Shown here in pieces: positions 7,946-14,888 of a stretch of DNA of 30,018 nucleotides. The DNA is from a virus. Location of the stretch: the IMG/VR virus record IMGVR_UViG_3300022821_001860, positions 1 through 30,018 of that record; one strand, 5' to 3'. A program made the position numbers and the translations under genes. How positions within the stretch are numbered: the stretch's first letter is position 1; each line of letters begins with the position of its first letter. Under the pieces are notes generated by a model, which was not told the DNA's origin, ran no database searches, and worked only from the letters and a program-made list of their open reading frames with translations.

Positions 7946-10151
7946 AGGAATCAATCTGCGGACCATGCTGGCCGGCGCGATCCAAGTCGACCGCGCGGCG
8001 GGCATCATTCGCAACGTCGCGATCATCACGGCGGGGACCACCAAGCCAAGCGGCGGCGGTTCTGCCCCGTTTGACGTGGACGCGACGACGTTGCAGCAGG
8101 TCGCAATGTCGATCAACGCGAACGCCATCGGCATCAAGTCTCGCATGACGCATCCCGAAATCGAAGGGCGCGACGACATCGGGTGCCGCCTTGGCTACAT
8201 CCGCAACGCTCGCGTCGAAGGCAATGCAGTCCGCGCGGACATGCACTTCCACAACCCCGCATCGAACGAAGCGATCACGCTGATGTCGATCGCGGAGGCA
8301 GACCCCGCGTCATGCGGCCTGTCCATCGTCGATTTTGACGCGCGAACCGAACAAGGAAATTCAGCGACCGGCATCGTGCTCCGCGTGGAGTCGATTGACG
8401 CGGTTGATTGGGTGGGTGAACCCGCCGCAAATCCGGCCGGCATGTTGTCGGCGGCAAGCCAACACTCGAAAGAGAGAGGAAACACAGTGCTCAATCCCCA
8501 ACAGATCGAATACCTGATCGGCATCGGCCTGCCCGCAGAGGCAAACGCCGAAGCCATCGCCGCGTTCTACGAAGGGCTTGACGAGTCGCAGAAAGCGGCC
8601 GTCGATGCGCTCGCCGCTGTCGGCGTGGAAACCGAAGTCGAACCCGTCGCCGCCGAGGCCGCGCCCGACGAAGAAAAGCCCAAGCCCGTCGCCGCGTCGG
8701 CCAAGCCCAAGGCGAAGCCCGCCGAAGGCGTCGCGTTGTCGCAGGCGGACATCGCCGCAGCCATCAAGGCGGACCGCGCCGAACAGCGTAAGCGAGAGAA
8801 GGCCATTCGCAGCATCGCGCTGAAAGCCAATCACGGCGAAAAGTGGATCAACGAACAGATCGACAGCGACGCCACGATTGGCGAGATCGCCCTGTCGGCA
8901 ATCAACAGCCTCAACCGGAGTCCAAAGGACATGGTTACCACCAGCGTCAGTGTCGGCGCGGACCGCAACCGCGATACGCTCAATCAGGCGGTGCAGGATG
9001 CCGTCCTGCTGCGTGCGGGCGGTCATCGCATCGTGCGACTCAACGAGGACGGCGGCGTGATGCTGTCGGCCAACGGCCAGCCTGAAATCCACAAGCACCA
9101 CGACCGCGCCGCAGAGTTTCGCGGCCGCAGTGTCATCGAGATGGGACGCCGCTACCTGATCGCTCTTGGCTGCGACAAGGCGGACAGCATGTCGCCCAAC
9201 GCGCTGGCGTCGATCCTGCTGAATCGGCAGAAGCTCCGCGACACACTGCCCGGCGTGTTCCTCGCGCAGTCGACCGGGGACTTCCCGTTTCTGCTTGCCG
9301 ACACGATGGGCAAGGTGCTTCGCAGCGAGTACGCCCTCGCGCCCCATACATGGAACGCGTGGTGCAACACCCGCACGACCCCTGACTTCAAGTCTATCAA
9401 GGTCATCCAGCTCTCCGAAGCTGCCAACCTTGCGGTCATCGACGCAGGCGACGAGTACAGCTTCGCGGCACTGACCGAAGGTCAAGAATCGTACGCTGTG
9501 CGGACGCAGGGCGGCGGACTCAAATTCACCCGCCAGATGCTTATCAACGACGACCTCAACGCGTTCGATCGCGTCGCGCGTCGCCTTGGCAACGCAGCCA
9601 TGCGTGCGGTTGAGTCGGAAGCCATCAGCATTCTGACCGCCAACGCCGTGCTTGCCGACAGTTCGGCATTGTTCAGCACCGCACACGGCAACCTGACCAC
9701 CGGTGCATTGACTGCCGCCGCTGCGGTCGCGTCGATCGACAAGGCGTTTGTCGCCATGCAGACGCAGACGGCACTCGGCAGCGACGACCCGCTGGACCTC
9801 CAGCCCGCCATCGCGCTGGTCCCGACCTCGCTGCATATGAAGGCAAAGGTCGCGTTTGCGTCCGGCGTCGACCCGTCGCTGGCGAACGCCACGCCCAACC
9901 CCATCGCGGGCGAAAACGTGCAGGTCATCCAGTCGGCCCGACTCAACTCGGACTCCGCCACGCAGTGGTACTTGCTCGCCAGCCCTTCGCAGGTTGACAC
10001 CGTGGAGATGGCGTTCCTTGAGAACGAGCAGACACCTGTCATCGAAGAGGAAACCGACTTCAACAGCGACAGCCTGCACATGAAGGTGCGGCACACGTTC
10101 CGTGCCAAGGCCATCGACTATCGCGGCATGGTTCGCGGCAGCGGCGCGTAA
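7935..10151 (+). CDS. prohead protease - scaffold - major capsid protein fusion
   Basis: This 738-residue polyprotein joins three functions usually made from separate genes. Residues 1-184 look like a prohead serine protease: KSRMTHP gives candidate catalytic His73, and CGLSIVDFD gives candidate Ser130. Residues about 185-345 look like a scaffold (delta) region, with a charged Ala/Pro/Lys linker at about 235-265 and a helical RAEQRKREK segment. Residues about 395-738 resemble Mu gpT-like major capsid proteins (STGDFPFLLADTMGKVL, DEYSFAALTEGQESY, LKFTRQMLINDDLNAF, AESEAISIL-like). GTG 7935 is chosen because GGAGGTG lies 4 bp upstream. A second ribosome site inside the gene could yield scaffold-capsid alone. 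Confidence 0.9.
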   Translation: MRHKGINLRTMLAGAIQVDRAAGIIRNVAIITAGTTKPSGGGSAPFDVDATTLQQVAMSINANAIGIKSRMTHPEIEGRDDIGCRLGYIRNARVEGNAVRADMHFHNPASNEAITLMSIAEADPASCGLSIVDFDARTEQGNSATGIVLRVESIDAVDWVGEPAANPAGMLSAASQHSKERGNTVLNPQQIEYLIGIGLPAEANAEAIAAFYEGLDESQKAAVDALAAVGVETEVEPVAAEAAPDEEKPKPVAASAKPKAKPAEGVALSQADIAAAIKADRAEQRKREKAIRSIALKANHGEKWINEQIDSDATIGEIALSAINSLNRSPKDMVTTSVSVGADRNRDTLNQAVQDAVLLRAGGHRIVRLNEDGGVMLSANGQPEIHKHHDRAAEFRGRSVIEMGRRYLIALGCDKADSMSPNALASILLNRQKLRDTLPGVFLAQSTGDFPFLLADTMGKVLRSEYALAPHTWNAWCNTRTTPDFKSIKVIQLSEAANLAVIDAGDEYSFAALTEGQESYAVRTQGGGLKFTRQMLINDDLNAFDRVARRLGNAAMRAVESEAISILTANAVLADSSALFSTAHGNLTTGALTAAAAVASIDKAFVAMQTQTALGSDDPLDLQPAIALVPTSLHMKAKVAFASGVDPSLANATPNPIAGENVQVIQSARLNSDSATQWYLLASPSQVDTVEMAFLENEQTPVIEEETDFNSDSLHMKVRHTFRAKAIDYRGMVRGSGA
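8471..8489 (+). promoter_or_regulatory. internal ribosome binding site and in-frame GTG start for a nested scaffold-capsid protein
   Basis: The purine run AGAGAGAGGA (8471-8480) is followed after 6 bp by GTG at 8487-8489, in frame as codon 185. This falls exactly between the protease and scaffold regions and would make a 554-residue protein ending at 10151. It recalls the nested lambda C/Nu3 arrangement. The site itself is visible; its use is inferred. Confidence 0.6.
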
Positions 10152-10208
10152 TTGACGGGCATCGAAACAACACCAAAACCACGGGCATGACCCGACGAGA
10201 GAAACGAC

Positions 10209-10571
10209 ATGAGCACGAACGTACGCAAGGGCGCTCCCGGGCGCAAAATCACACTGACCGCCCCGACTGGCGGGTGGTCGTCTGGCGACCTCATCACCAT
10301 TCTGGCGGGTAACTCCGGCTGGGTGGGCGAGGCCGTTACCGATGTCGCGGTCGGTGCGACCGGCGCTGTCGAAGTGGGCCATCAGGTCACCATCCCCAAG
10401 AACACCGGCACGGGCGAATCGTTCGCCGTGGGGGCGGTCGTCTACAAAGACGCATCCACAGGCATGGCCACCGCCGCACCGACCGGCAATGACTACATCG
10501 GACGCGCCGTCGCCAGTGCTAGCACTGCGGCCACGACCGTTGAGACGGTGTTTGCTCCGGCAGGAGCGTAA
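10209..10571 (+). CDS. DUF2190-like capsid decoration (cement) protein
   Basis: The 120-residue protein is small, Gly/Thr/Ala-rich and beta-stranded, with repeated turns such as TAPTGGWSSGDLI, VGAVVYKDASTG and a closing SASTAATTVETVFAPAG. This pattern matches DUF2190-family proteins, which are commonly encoded directly after the major capsid gene and bind the outside of the capsid. A 57-bp gap separates it from the capsid stop, and a GAGAG stretch precedes the ATG. The next gene begins 2 bp after its stop. Confidence 0.75.
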   Translation: MSTNVRKGAPGRKITLTAPTGGWSSGDLITILAGNSGWVGEAVTDVAVGATGAVEVGHQVTIPKNTGTGESFAVGAVVYKDASTGMATAAPTGNDYIGRAVASASTAATTVETVFAPAGA

Positions 10572-10573
10572 AG

Positions 10574-11146
10574 ATGCGCGTCGCGCTGCTCTCCGCAGGC
10601 CCATCGCTTGTCCAGACGTTCGACCCCGACGAACGCTTCGATCTACGCATCGGAGTTAATTCGGCAGTCAGCGTGTTCGTCTGTGACTGGTGGTCCTGCG
10701 GAGACGGCCAGACGTTTCATCGCGTCGAGGCGGTCGGCCTGCCTGTGCTGTTCGTCATGCAGCCGGACTGTAGCTGGTATCGGCAGACGAGCGCCATTCG
10801 CGATCGCTTCGCAAGGCATCGCGTCGTGGGGTGGGACAAGGTTCGCGACAGCGTGACCCCGCCGAATGAGTGGAGCAATTGGAGCGTGACTGCCGCGCTG
10901 GCATTGGCGGTCGAACAGGGCGCATCGCGAGTCGATGTCTACGGCCACGACTGCCGGGGCATCGTCGACGTTTCGGGACACACGCTCGCGAAGCGCGAAG
11001 ACACTTGGAAACGGGCGAGCAATTCCGTGCCGCATTGCTGGCGGATCACGAGAGATTGGGCCGCATCTCGCGGCGTTGAAATCATCGAGCATCAACCAGA
11101 GATTGACCCATGCGAATCACCGCCATCATCCCCGCCAAGGGCGTAA
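10574..11146 (+). CDS. DUF115 / GT42 sialyltransferase-like protein
   Basis: The 190-residue protein begins MRVALLSAGPSL; the GPSL signature near residues 9-12 recalls the CstII-like sialyltransferase and DUF115/MAF groups. A VNSAV segment and CDWW (about residues 28-42) follow, where these families recognise the position of a substrate. WSVTAALALAVEQGASRVDVYGHDC (split here as WSVTAALALAVEQ and GASRVDVYGHDC) matches their second conserved block, a helix followed by a G-D strand. AGGAG 9 bp upstream supports ATG 10574. The gene overlaps the nucleotidyltransferase gene by 37 bp, which supports a joint sugar-transfer pathway. The substrate is unknown and catalytic residues are not certain. Confidence 0.55.
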   Translation: MRVALLSAGPSLVQTFDPDERFDLRIGVNSAVSVFVCDWWSCGDGQTFHRVEAVGLPVLFVMQPDCSWYRQTSAIRDRFARHRVVGWDKVRDSVTPPNEWSNWSVTAALALAVEQGASRVDVYGHDCRGIVDVSGHTLAKREDTWKRASNSVPHCWRITRDWAASRGVEIIEHQPEIDPCESPPSSPPRA

Positions 11147-11796
11147 GCACGCGACTGCCGGGCAAGAACATGCAGGCGTTCGGCGACTCGACACTAATCG
11201 GGCACAAGGTCGCCCAGTTGCTTACGTGTTCGCTGATTGACGAAGTGGTGGTCGGTTCGGACTCGCGCGAGATTCTTGCAGAGGCCGCCGATCATGGCGC
11301 TGACGTTCGCGAGCGCGACGCCTACCACTGCGACGAAAGCCAATGCTCCGCCAACGACATGATCCGCAACCTGTCCGCGATGGTCGATTGCGATGTCGTC
11401 GTGTGGGCGCACTGCACAAATCCGCTGGTTGACGCCAGCATGTACAGCGATGCCATCGAAACGTATCTCGCGGGGAAGTGGGACTCGCTTTGCAGCGTGA
11501 CCCGCGTACAGCGTCATGCGTGGGGCGTGGTCGACGGCGAATACCAGCCCGTCAACTTTGATCCGTGGGGCGAGCGTCACCCGTTCGCGTCCGAACTTCC
11601 GGTCCGCCTGTATCAGAACGGCGCGATCTTCATTCAGCCGCACGCGCAGATGCTGGCGAATGCTTATTTCTACGGCGGCAACCCGCGACCGTTTGAGATC
11701 AACCAGCCTTACGACATCGACATCGACACGCAGCAAGACATTGAAATCGCGAGGGCGATCTACGCCATCAATCAACGAAAGGCGGTGACGGCGTGA
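11110..11796 (+). CDS. CMP-sugar synthetase-like nucleotidyltransferase (NeuA/KdsB type)
   Basis: The 228-residue protein starts MRITAIIPAKGVSTRLPGKN, a clear version of the IPARGGSKxxPxKN nucleotide-binding loop of CMP-sialic acid and related synthetases. VVVGSDSREI, VVVWAHCTNPLVDASM and PYDIDIDTQQDIEIAR match later conserved blocks, including the acidic metal-binding C-terminal strand. Its length equals a full catalytic domain. The expected reaction is activation of a nonulosonic or related acid sugar with CTP. It overlaps the DUF115-like gene upstream and the sulfotransferase-like gene downstream (GTGA at 11793). Finding it inside a head operon is unusual. The substrate cannot be told from sequence. 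Confidence 0.8.
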   Translation: MRITAIIPAKGVSTRLPGKNMQAFGDSTLIGHKVAQLLTCSLIDEVVVGSDSREILAEAADHGADVRERDAYHCDESQCSANDMIRNLSAMVDCDVVVWAHCTNPLVDASMYSDAIETYLAGKWDSLCSVTRVQRHAWGVVDGEYQPVNFDPWGERHPFASELPVRLYQNGAIFIQPHAQMLANAYFYGGNPRPFEINQPYDIDIDTQQDIEIARAIYAINQRKAVTA

Positions 11797-12464
11797 TTGT
11801 GGTCATGGGCCTATATCGCGGCGGTTCGTCGGCTGTTGCGGGCGTCCTGCATCACCTTGGCGTGTGCATGGGGCACGAACTCAAAGTCGTACCAGGGGCA
11901 GAGTCGCCCCGGTACGTCGCCTATGAGGACTGGCCGCTGCGCCGTACATGCCTTCAGTGCTACACCGAACGCGAGATGCACGCCCTTCGCGGGTTTGGCG
12001 GTCGCGTTCAACTGCTGTATCAGTACCTTGCCGACCGCATCAGCACATCACCGCAGGTGACGAACAGCCGCGACACGCTGGCGATCCCGTATACGGGATG
12101 CGATCACTCGCCGATGGGCGCGAAGTTTCCGTCGCTGTGCTACATGGGCCACGAAATCGTGGAGGCGTGGGGCGCAGATACGCAGTTCGTCGCGGTGGAT
12201 CGCGACTTGAAATCTGTTGTGGATTCCGCCCGCCGATGGTACGGCGACGGCTCGCACGGCATGACGCATCGCCTGTACGAAGCTCGCGAGAGTTTCCTTG
12301 CGACCCGCGAACACGTGCGCGTTCGGTACGAATCACTGGTCAAGAATCCCGCACTCGCCATCTCGCGGATCGCGGACGGGCTTGGCCTTGATCCGTCCGA
12401 CGCGAACCGCCAGGCAGCAATCAATCACGTTGCCCGTCCCACTTATGCGGAGGCGACATCGTGA
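11793..12464 (+). CDS. sulfotransferase-like protein
   Basis: The 223-residue protein has a P-loop-like start, VMGLYRGGSSAVAGVLHHLGV (in two parts VMGLYRGGSSAVAG and VLHHLGV), matching the 5'-phosphosulfate loop of PAPS-dependent sulfotransferases. FVAVDRDLKSVVDSARRW near residues 130-150 resembles the 3'-phosphate binding block, and VRYESLVKNPALAISRIADG is the usual C-terminal signature. Such enzymes move sulfate from PAPS to sugars or proteins. The GTG start overlaps the previous stop as GTGA, and its own stop overlaps the next GTG start the same way. It is thus inside a coupled chain between head and neck genes. The target is unknown. Confidence 0.75.
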   Translation: MIVVMGLYRGGSSAVAGVLHHLGVCMGHELKVVPGAESPRYVAYEDWPLRRTCLQCYTEREMHALRGFGGRVQLLYQYLADRISTSPQVTNSRDTLAIPYTGCDHSPMGAKFPSLCYMGHEIVEAWGADTQFVAVDRDLKSVVDSARRWYGDGSHGMTHRLYEARESFLATREHVRVRYESLVKNPALAISRIADGLGLDPSDANRQAAINHVARPTYAEATS

Positions 12465-12805
12465 CGCTTGATCTAGCGGCTGATAGCGGCATCTTCGTGG
12501 GCGACTTTGGCGAGTCGGTGGGCTTCCGCCTGTCGTCGCTGATCGACACGCGCACGGTTACCGCTGTCGTGAACCGCATGCCGATCAGCGACGACGGCGA
12601 CACGCCGTTCAGCGGGCGTCAGTCGCCTGTCCTGCACGTCCTGTTTCGCAATCACGCCACGCTTGGCGTGCTGCCGTCCGAAGTGGTGGCCGACGCATCG
12701 CAGATCGAAACATCGTTCCCGATGGGCGCGACCGCACGGTGGCGGAACGTCCTTCGCATCGTGCGACACAACGCCGGGACTGTACTGCTTGAGGTGCAGG
12801 CATGA
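12461..12805 (+). CDS. candidate head-tail connector protein
   Basis: This 114-residue protein is beta-rich. It has an N-terminal GDFGESVGFRL segment, a VVNRMPIS strand and a closing VLRIVRHNAGTVLLEVQA, the general pattern of small neck adaptors of the FII or stopper class. Position supports this: it is the first gene after the head-side cassette and is directly followed by an HK97 gp10-like neck gene through an ATGA overlap. It starts at GTG 12461, overlapping the previous TGA. The family assignment rests mostly on gene order. Confidence 0.55.
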   Translation: MTLDLAADSGIFVGDFGESVGFRLSSLIDTRTVTAVVNRMPISDDGDTPFSGRQSPVLHVLFRNHATLGVLPSEVVADASQIETSFPMGATARWRNVLRIVRHNAGTVLLEVQA

Positions 12806-13215
12806 CCTTCAAACGCAATGACAAATTCAATGCGGGGCTGCGCGTGGAAATCGGACGGCGTGCCGTCAGAGCCGCCGAGGCTGTACGCGACACCGCCCGC
12901 GCCCGCATGGATGCAGGTGGATCGGGCGAGTCATACAGCGGCGAGCCGCGGCGCAGTTCCGCAGACGGCGAGTCGCCCGTTAATCAGCGGGGCACGCTGT
13001 CGGATTCGCTGACCGCCTACGGCCCGCGCATCGACGACCGAAAGATCGAGGCTGCAATGGGCGCGAGCGCCGACAACAACAACTACACCATCATGTGGCT
13101 AGAGCATGGCACGGCACGCATGGCACCGCGCCCGCTGCTGTTCCCGTCGCTGATCGAGGCCCGCCCGCTGGTGCTCAAGGCGTTCGCCGCCAAGGGGGCT
13201 GGCGATGGCGCTTAA
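12802..13215 (+). CDS. HK97 gp10-like neck / tail-completion protein
   Basis: The 137-residue protein has an N-terminal helix rich in Arg/Ala (residues about 15-40), a short GESYSGEPRRSS loop and the signature YTIMWLEHGTARMAPRPLLFPSL near residues 90-115 (the key part is LEHGTARMAPRP). That signature is characteristic of HK97 gp10-type proteins, which lie at the head-tail interface. The gene starts in an ATGA overlap and its 3' end overlaps the next start by 11 bp. Confidence 0.85.
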   Translation: MTFKRNDKFNAGLRVEIGRRAVRAAEAVRDTARARMDAGGSGESYSGEPRRSSADGESPVNQRGTLSDSLTAYGPRIDDRKIEAAMGASADNNNYTIMWLEHGTARMAPRPLLFPSLIEARPLVLKAFAAKGAGDGA

Positions 13216-13621
13216 CTCGCACGCTTATTACGACGGCATCGAAGCCGCATTGCTCGCCGACTCGCCATCACCCACGGCGGCGTCACTGGTTGGCAATCGC
13301 ATCTACGCAGACCAGGCACCCGCAGACCAAGTGATGCCGTTCATCCGTATTGCGCTCATTACCGACTCGCCCGACAACCGGCTGGCGGACGGCAACAACA
13401 CGACCGCCCACATTCAGATCGACGCCTACGCCGACCGTGCCGACGCCGTGGCCGCGTGGAACATCGACGGGCTGGTGCGACGTGCCATCGACCGCGCCCG
13501 CCTGACCGTTACGGGCTTCGCGGCTGTTGAGTGCCAATGTTCCGAACGCGGCAATCCGCTGAAAGAGGCGGGCTATTACCGCGTGACCAGCCGTTACAGA
13601 CTTTTTGGGAGTGCATCGTGA
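13205..13621 (+). CDS. DUF3168-like tail terminator / tail-completion protein
   Basis: The 138-residue protein shows an N-terminal helix (YYDGIEAALLADS), a VGNRIYADQAPADQVMPFIRI segment (key part RIYADQAPADQVMPF), and THIQIDAYADRADAVAAW-like text followed by a C-terminal AGYYRVTSRYRLFG strand. This is the usual pattern of DUF3168 proteins, which cap the tail tube. Its place after the HK97 gp10-like gene and before the tail tube is the standard order. The stop overlaps the next GTG start. Confidence 0.75.
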   Translation: MALNSHAYYDGIEAALLADSPSPTAASLVGNRIYADQAPADQVMPFIRIALITDSPDNRLADGNNTTAHIQIDAYADRADAVAAWNIDGLVRRAIDRARLTVTGFAAVECQCSERGNPLKEAGYYRVTSRYRLFGSAS

Positions 13622-13887
13622 ACACCATCATCCAGACGCGCATCGACGGCGAGACGTGGCAAGCGACCACCCCGCATTCACCCGACATGATCGCCACCAA
13701 CGCGAGCGAATCGCTGGCGGTCAATGACTTGTGCGCGCAGATCCGTGCGTTGCCGTCGCCGGTCGCGTGGATCGAGACGCCGAAAACCCATCCGGACGAC
13801 GGCGCAATCACCAGAAACATCACCGGCCTGTGGCCTGTGGACATCCAAGAGACACATCAGCGAGAGGAAAACGAAGATGGCAACTGA
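13618..13887 (+). CDS. small hypothetical protein in the tail module (89 aa)
   Basis: The protein begins MNTIIQTRIDGETWQATT and is polar, with no recognised motif. GTG 13618 was chosen because it overlaps the upstream TGA (GTGA), as elsewhere in this operon; upstream ATGs would overlap the DUF3168 gene deeply. Its 3' end overlaps the tail tube start by 11 bp, and its last codons include the GAGAGGAAAA ribosome site of that gene. It may be a tail-assembly accessory protein, but nothing in the sequence shows this directly. Confidence 0.55.
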   Translation: MNTIIQTRIDGETWQATTPHSPDMIATNASESLAVNDLCAQIRALPSPVAWIETPKTHPDDGAITRNITGLWPVDIQETHQREENEDGN

Positions 13888-14296
13888 CATTGTTAGCGGG
13901 ATCACTGGCGCGGTGACGGCGACTGGGTTCGGCGTCAACCTTGACGCATGGACGGCATCAATCGGCGCGGAGGAAACGGTCGGCTACCGCACGTTCACGA
14001 CCCCGTGGAAGTCGAAAAAGAACGTCGCATATGGCGGCAGCGGCCAATTCAGCGGCGTCATTCAGTACAACGCGGCTGGCACCGCACCCGCGCCTACATT
14101 GACAGGCGGCGTCATTGACACGGCTTCATTCGAGGGCGTCAGCCTGACGCTGACCGCAGAAACCGGCTGCACCTACACAGGCACGGCCAACATTACGGTC
14201 ATCGACCTGAACCGCAGCGCCACGGACAAAATGACCGGCACCTTCCGGTTTGAGTTTGACGGTCCTGTATCGCAGGCATGGGACGTGACGGCATGA
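13877..14296 (+). CDS. major tail tube protein
   Basis: The 139-residue protein is beta-rich, with short strands and Gly/Thr turns (ETVGYRTFTTPWKSKKN, GGSGQFSGVIQYN, SLTLTAETGCTYTGTA) and a closing TGTFRFEFDGPVSQAWDV. This is the usual look of small siphovirus tail tube subunits. A ribosome site AGAGGAAAA lies about 7 bp upstream of ATG 13877. Position between the tail terminator region and the tail chaperones and tape measure agrees. Its stop overlaps the next start. Confidence 0.72.
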   Translation: MATDIVSGITGAVTATGFGVNLDAWTASIGAEETVGYRTFTTPWKSKKNVAYGGSGQFSGVIQYNAAGTAPAPTLTGGVIDTASFEGVSLTLTAETGCTYTGTANITVIDLNRSATDKMTGTFRFEFDGPVSQAWDVTA

Positions 14297-14763
14297 TGAA
14301 CACCTCGCGAGCATCGGGCGCAATCCTCAACGTGGACATCGGCGGGCAGCGGCGATCGCTTCGCAGGCTGTCTCGCCGTGATTTTGGCGTACTCATCGAG
14401 CGCATGCCCGGCGAGTCCAAGACGTTCGTCTCTCCGTTTGACATCAACCGATGGGCGGGGACAGTCGACGGAGCGCCAGCAATCATCGCAGTCGCGTCGT
14501 TGGCTGTTGGCTACGCGCCCGCCGATCTTGATGCGCGCATTGCCGAAGTGTCAACCGATGGCGGCGAGTGGGGGTCATTCGTCGCACAGGCACAGATCGC
14601 GGCATACGTGACAGCCGAAAGCCTGACGCATGGCGACGCCAGCCCGGACGCGCCATCCGAGGGTAAGAAGTGCGCGGACCCTACGCGGACGGCCGCGACT
14701 ACGCAGAGGAAGCGGTCGGGATTTCTCGCGGGTGTCCGGGCATGGGCGACCCGTGGGCGATGA
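14293..14763 (+). CDS. tail assembly chaperone, first frame (G-like)
   Basis: The 156-residue protein begins MMNTSRASGAILNVDIGG and has an RRLSRRDFGVLIERMPGE segment. It lies between tail tube and tape measure, where siphoviruses encode a chaperone that binds the tape measure. ATG 14293 forms ATGA with the previous stop. The C-terminal 35 residues are basic and Arg/Thr-rich and overlap a second frame (from 14670), so this tail may be under weak coding constraint. The pairing of two overlapping frames matches the lambda G/T pattern in position. Function is inferred from gene order. Confidence 0.65.
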   Translation: MMNTSRASGAILNVDIGGQRRSLRRLSRRDFGVLIERMPGESKTFVSPFDINRWAGTVDGAPAIIAVASLAVGYAPADLDARIAEVSTDGGEWGSFVAQAQIAAYVTAESLTHGDASPDAPSEGKKCADPTRTAATTQRKRSGFLAGVRAWATRGR

Positions 14764-14888
14764 CGCCAGCACAGTGGGACATGACGCTAATCATGCTGCA
14801 CGAGCAACTCGCGATGGAATCGGGCGATCAAGATTCACAGTTTGCGGCGGGACTGTCCCGCGTGAAGAGACGAAAACGCAATGGCTGA
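14670..14888 (+). CDS. tail assembly chaperone, second frame (T-like, 72 aa)
   Basis: This ORF lies in the -1 frame relative to the G-like ORF and overlaps its last 94 bp. Its product contains PWAMTPAQWDMTLIMLHEQL, similar to the W-x-MTPAE motif of chaperones in gene transfer agents and siphophages. An in-frame TAA at 14664-14666 limits the open frame. GAGGG at 14659-14663 precedes GTG 14670 by about 6 bp, so separate initiation is possible, while ribosomal frameshifting would give a lambda-like GT fusion. I saw no canonical slippery heptamer in the overlap. The 3' end overlaps the tape measure start by 8 bp. Confidence 0.6.
   Translation: MRGPYADGRDYAEEAVGISRGCPGMGDPWAMTPAQWDMTLIMLHEQLAMESGDQDSQFAAGLSRVKRRKRNG

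Noticed and set aside
8361-10604. 747-codon open frame on the - strand opposite the capsid gene
   Set aside because: Shadow of a GC-rich gene; the + strand frame has protease and capsid motifs, while this frame shows no domain and lies antisense to them.
14667-14763. Canonical -1 slippery heptamer in the tail chaperone overlap
   Set aside because: No X-XXY-YYZ heptamer is present in the correct frame; separate start is better supported.
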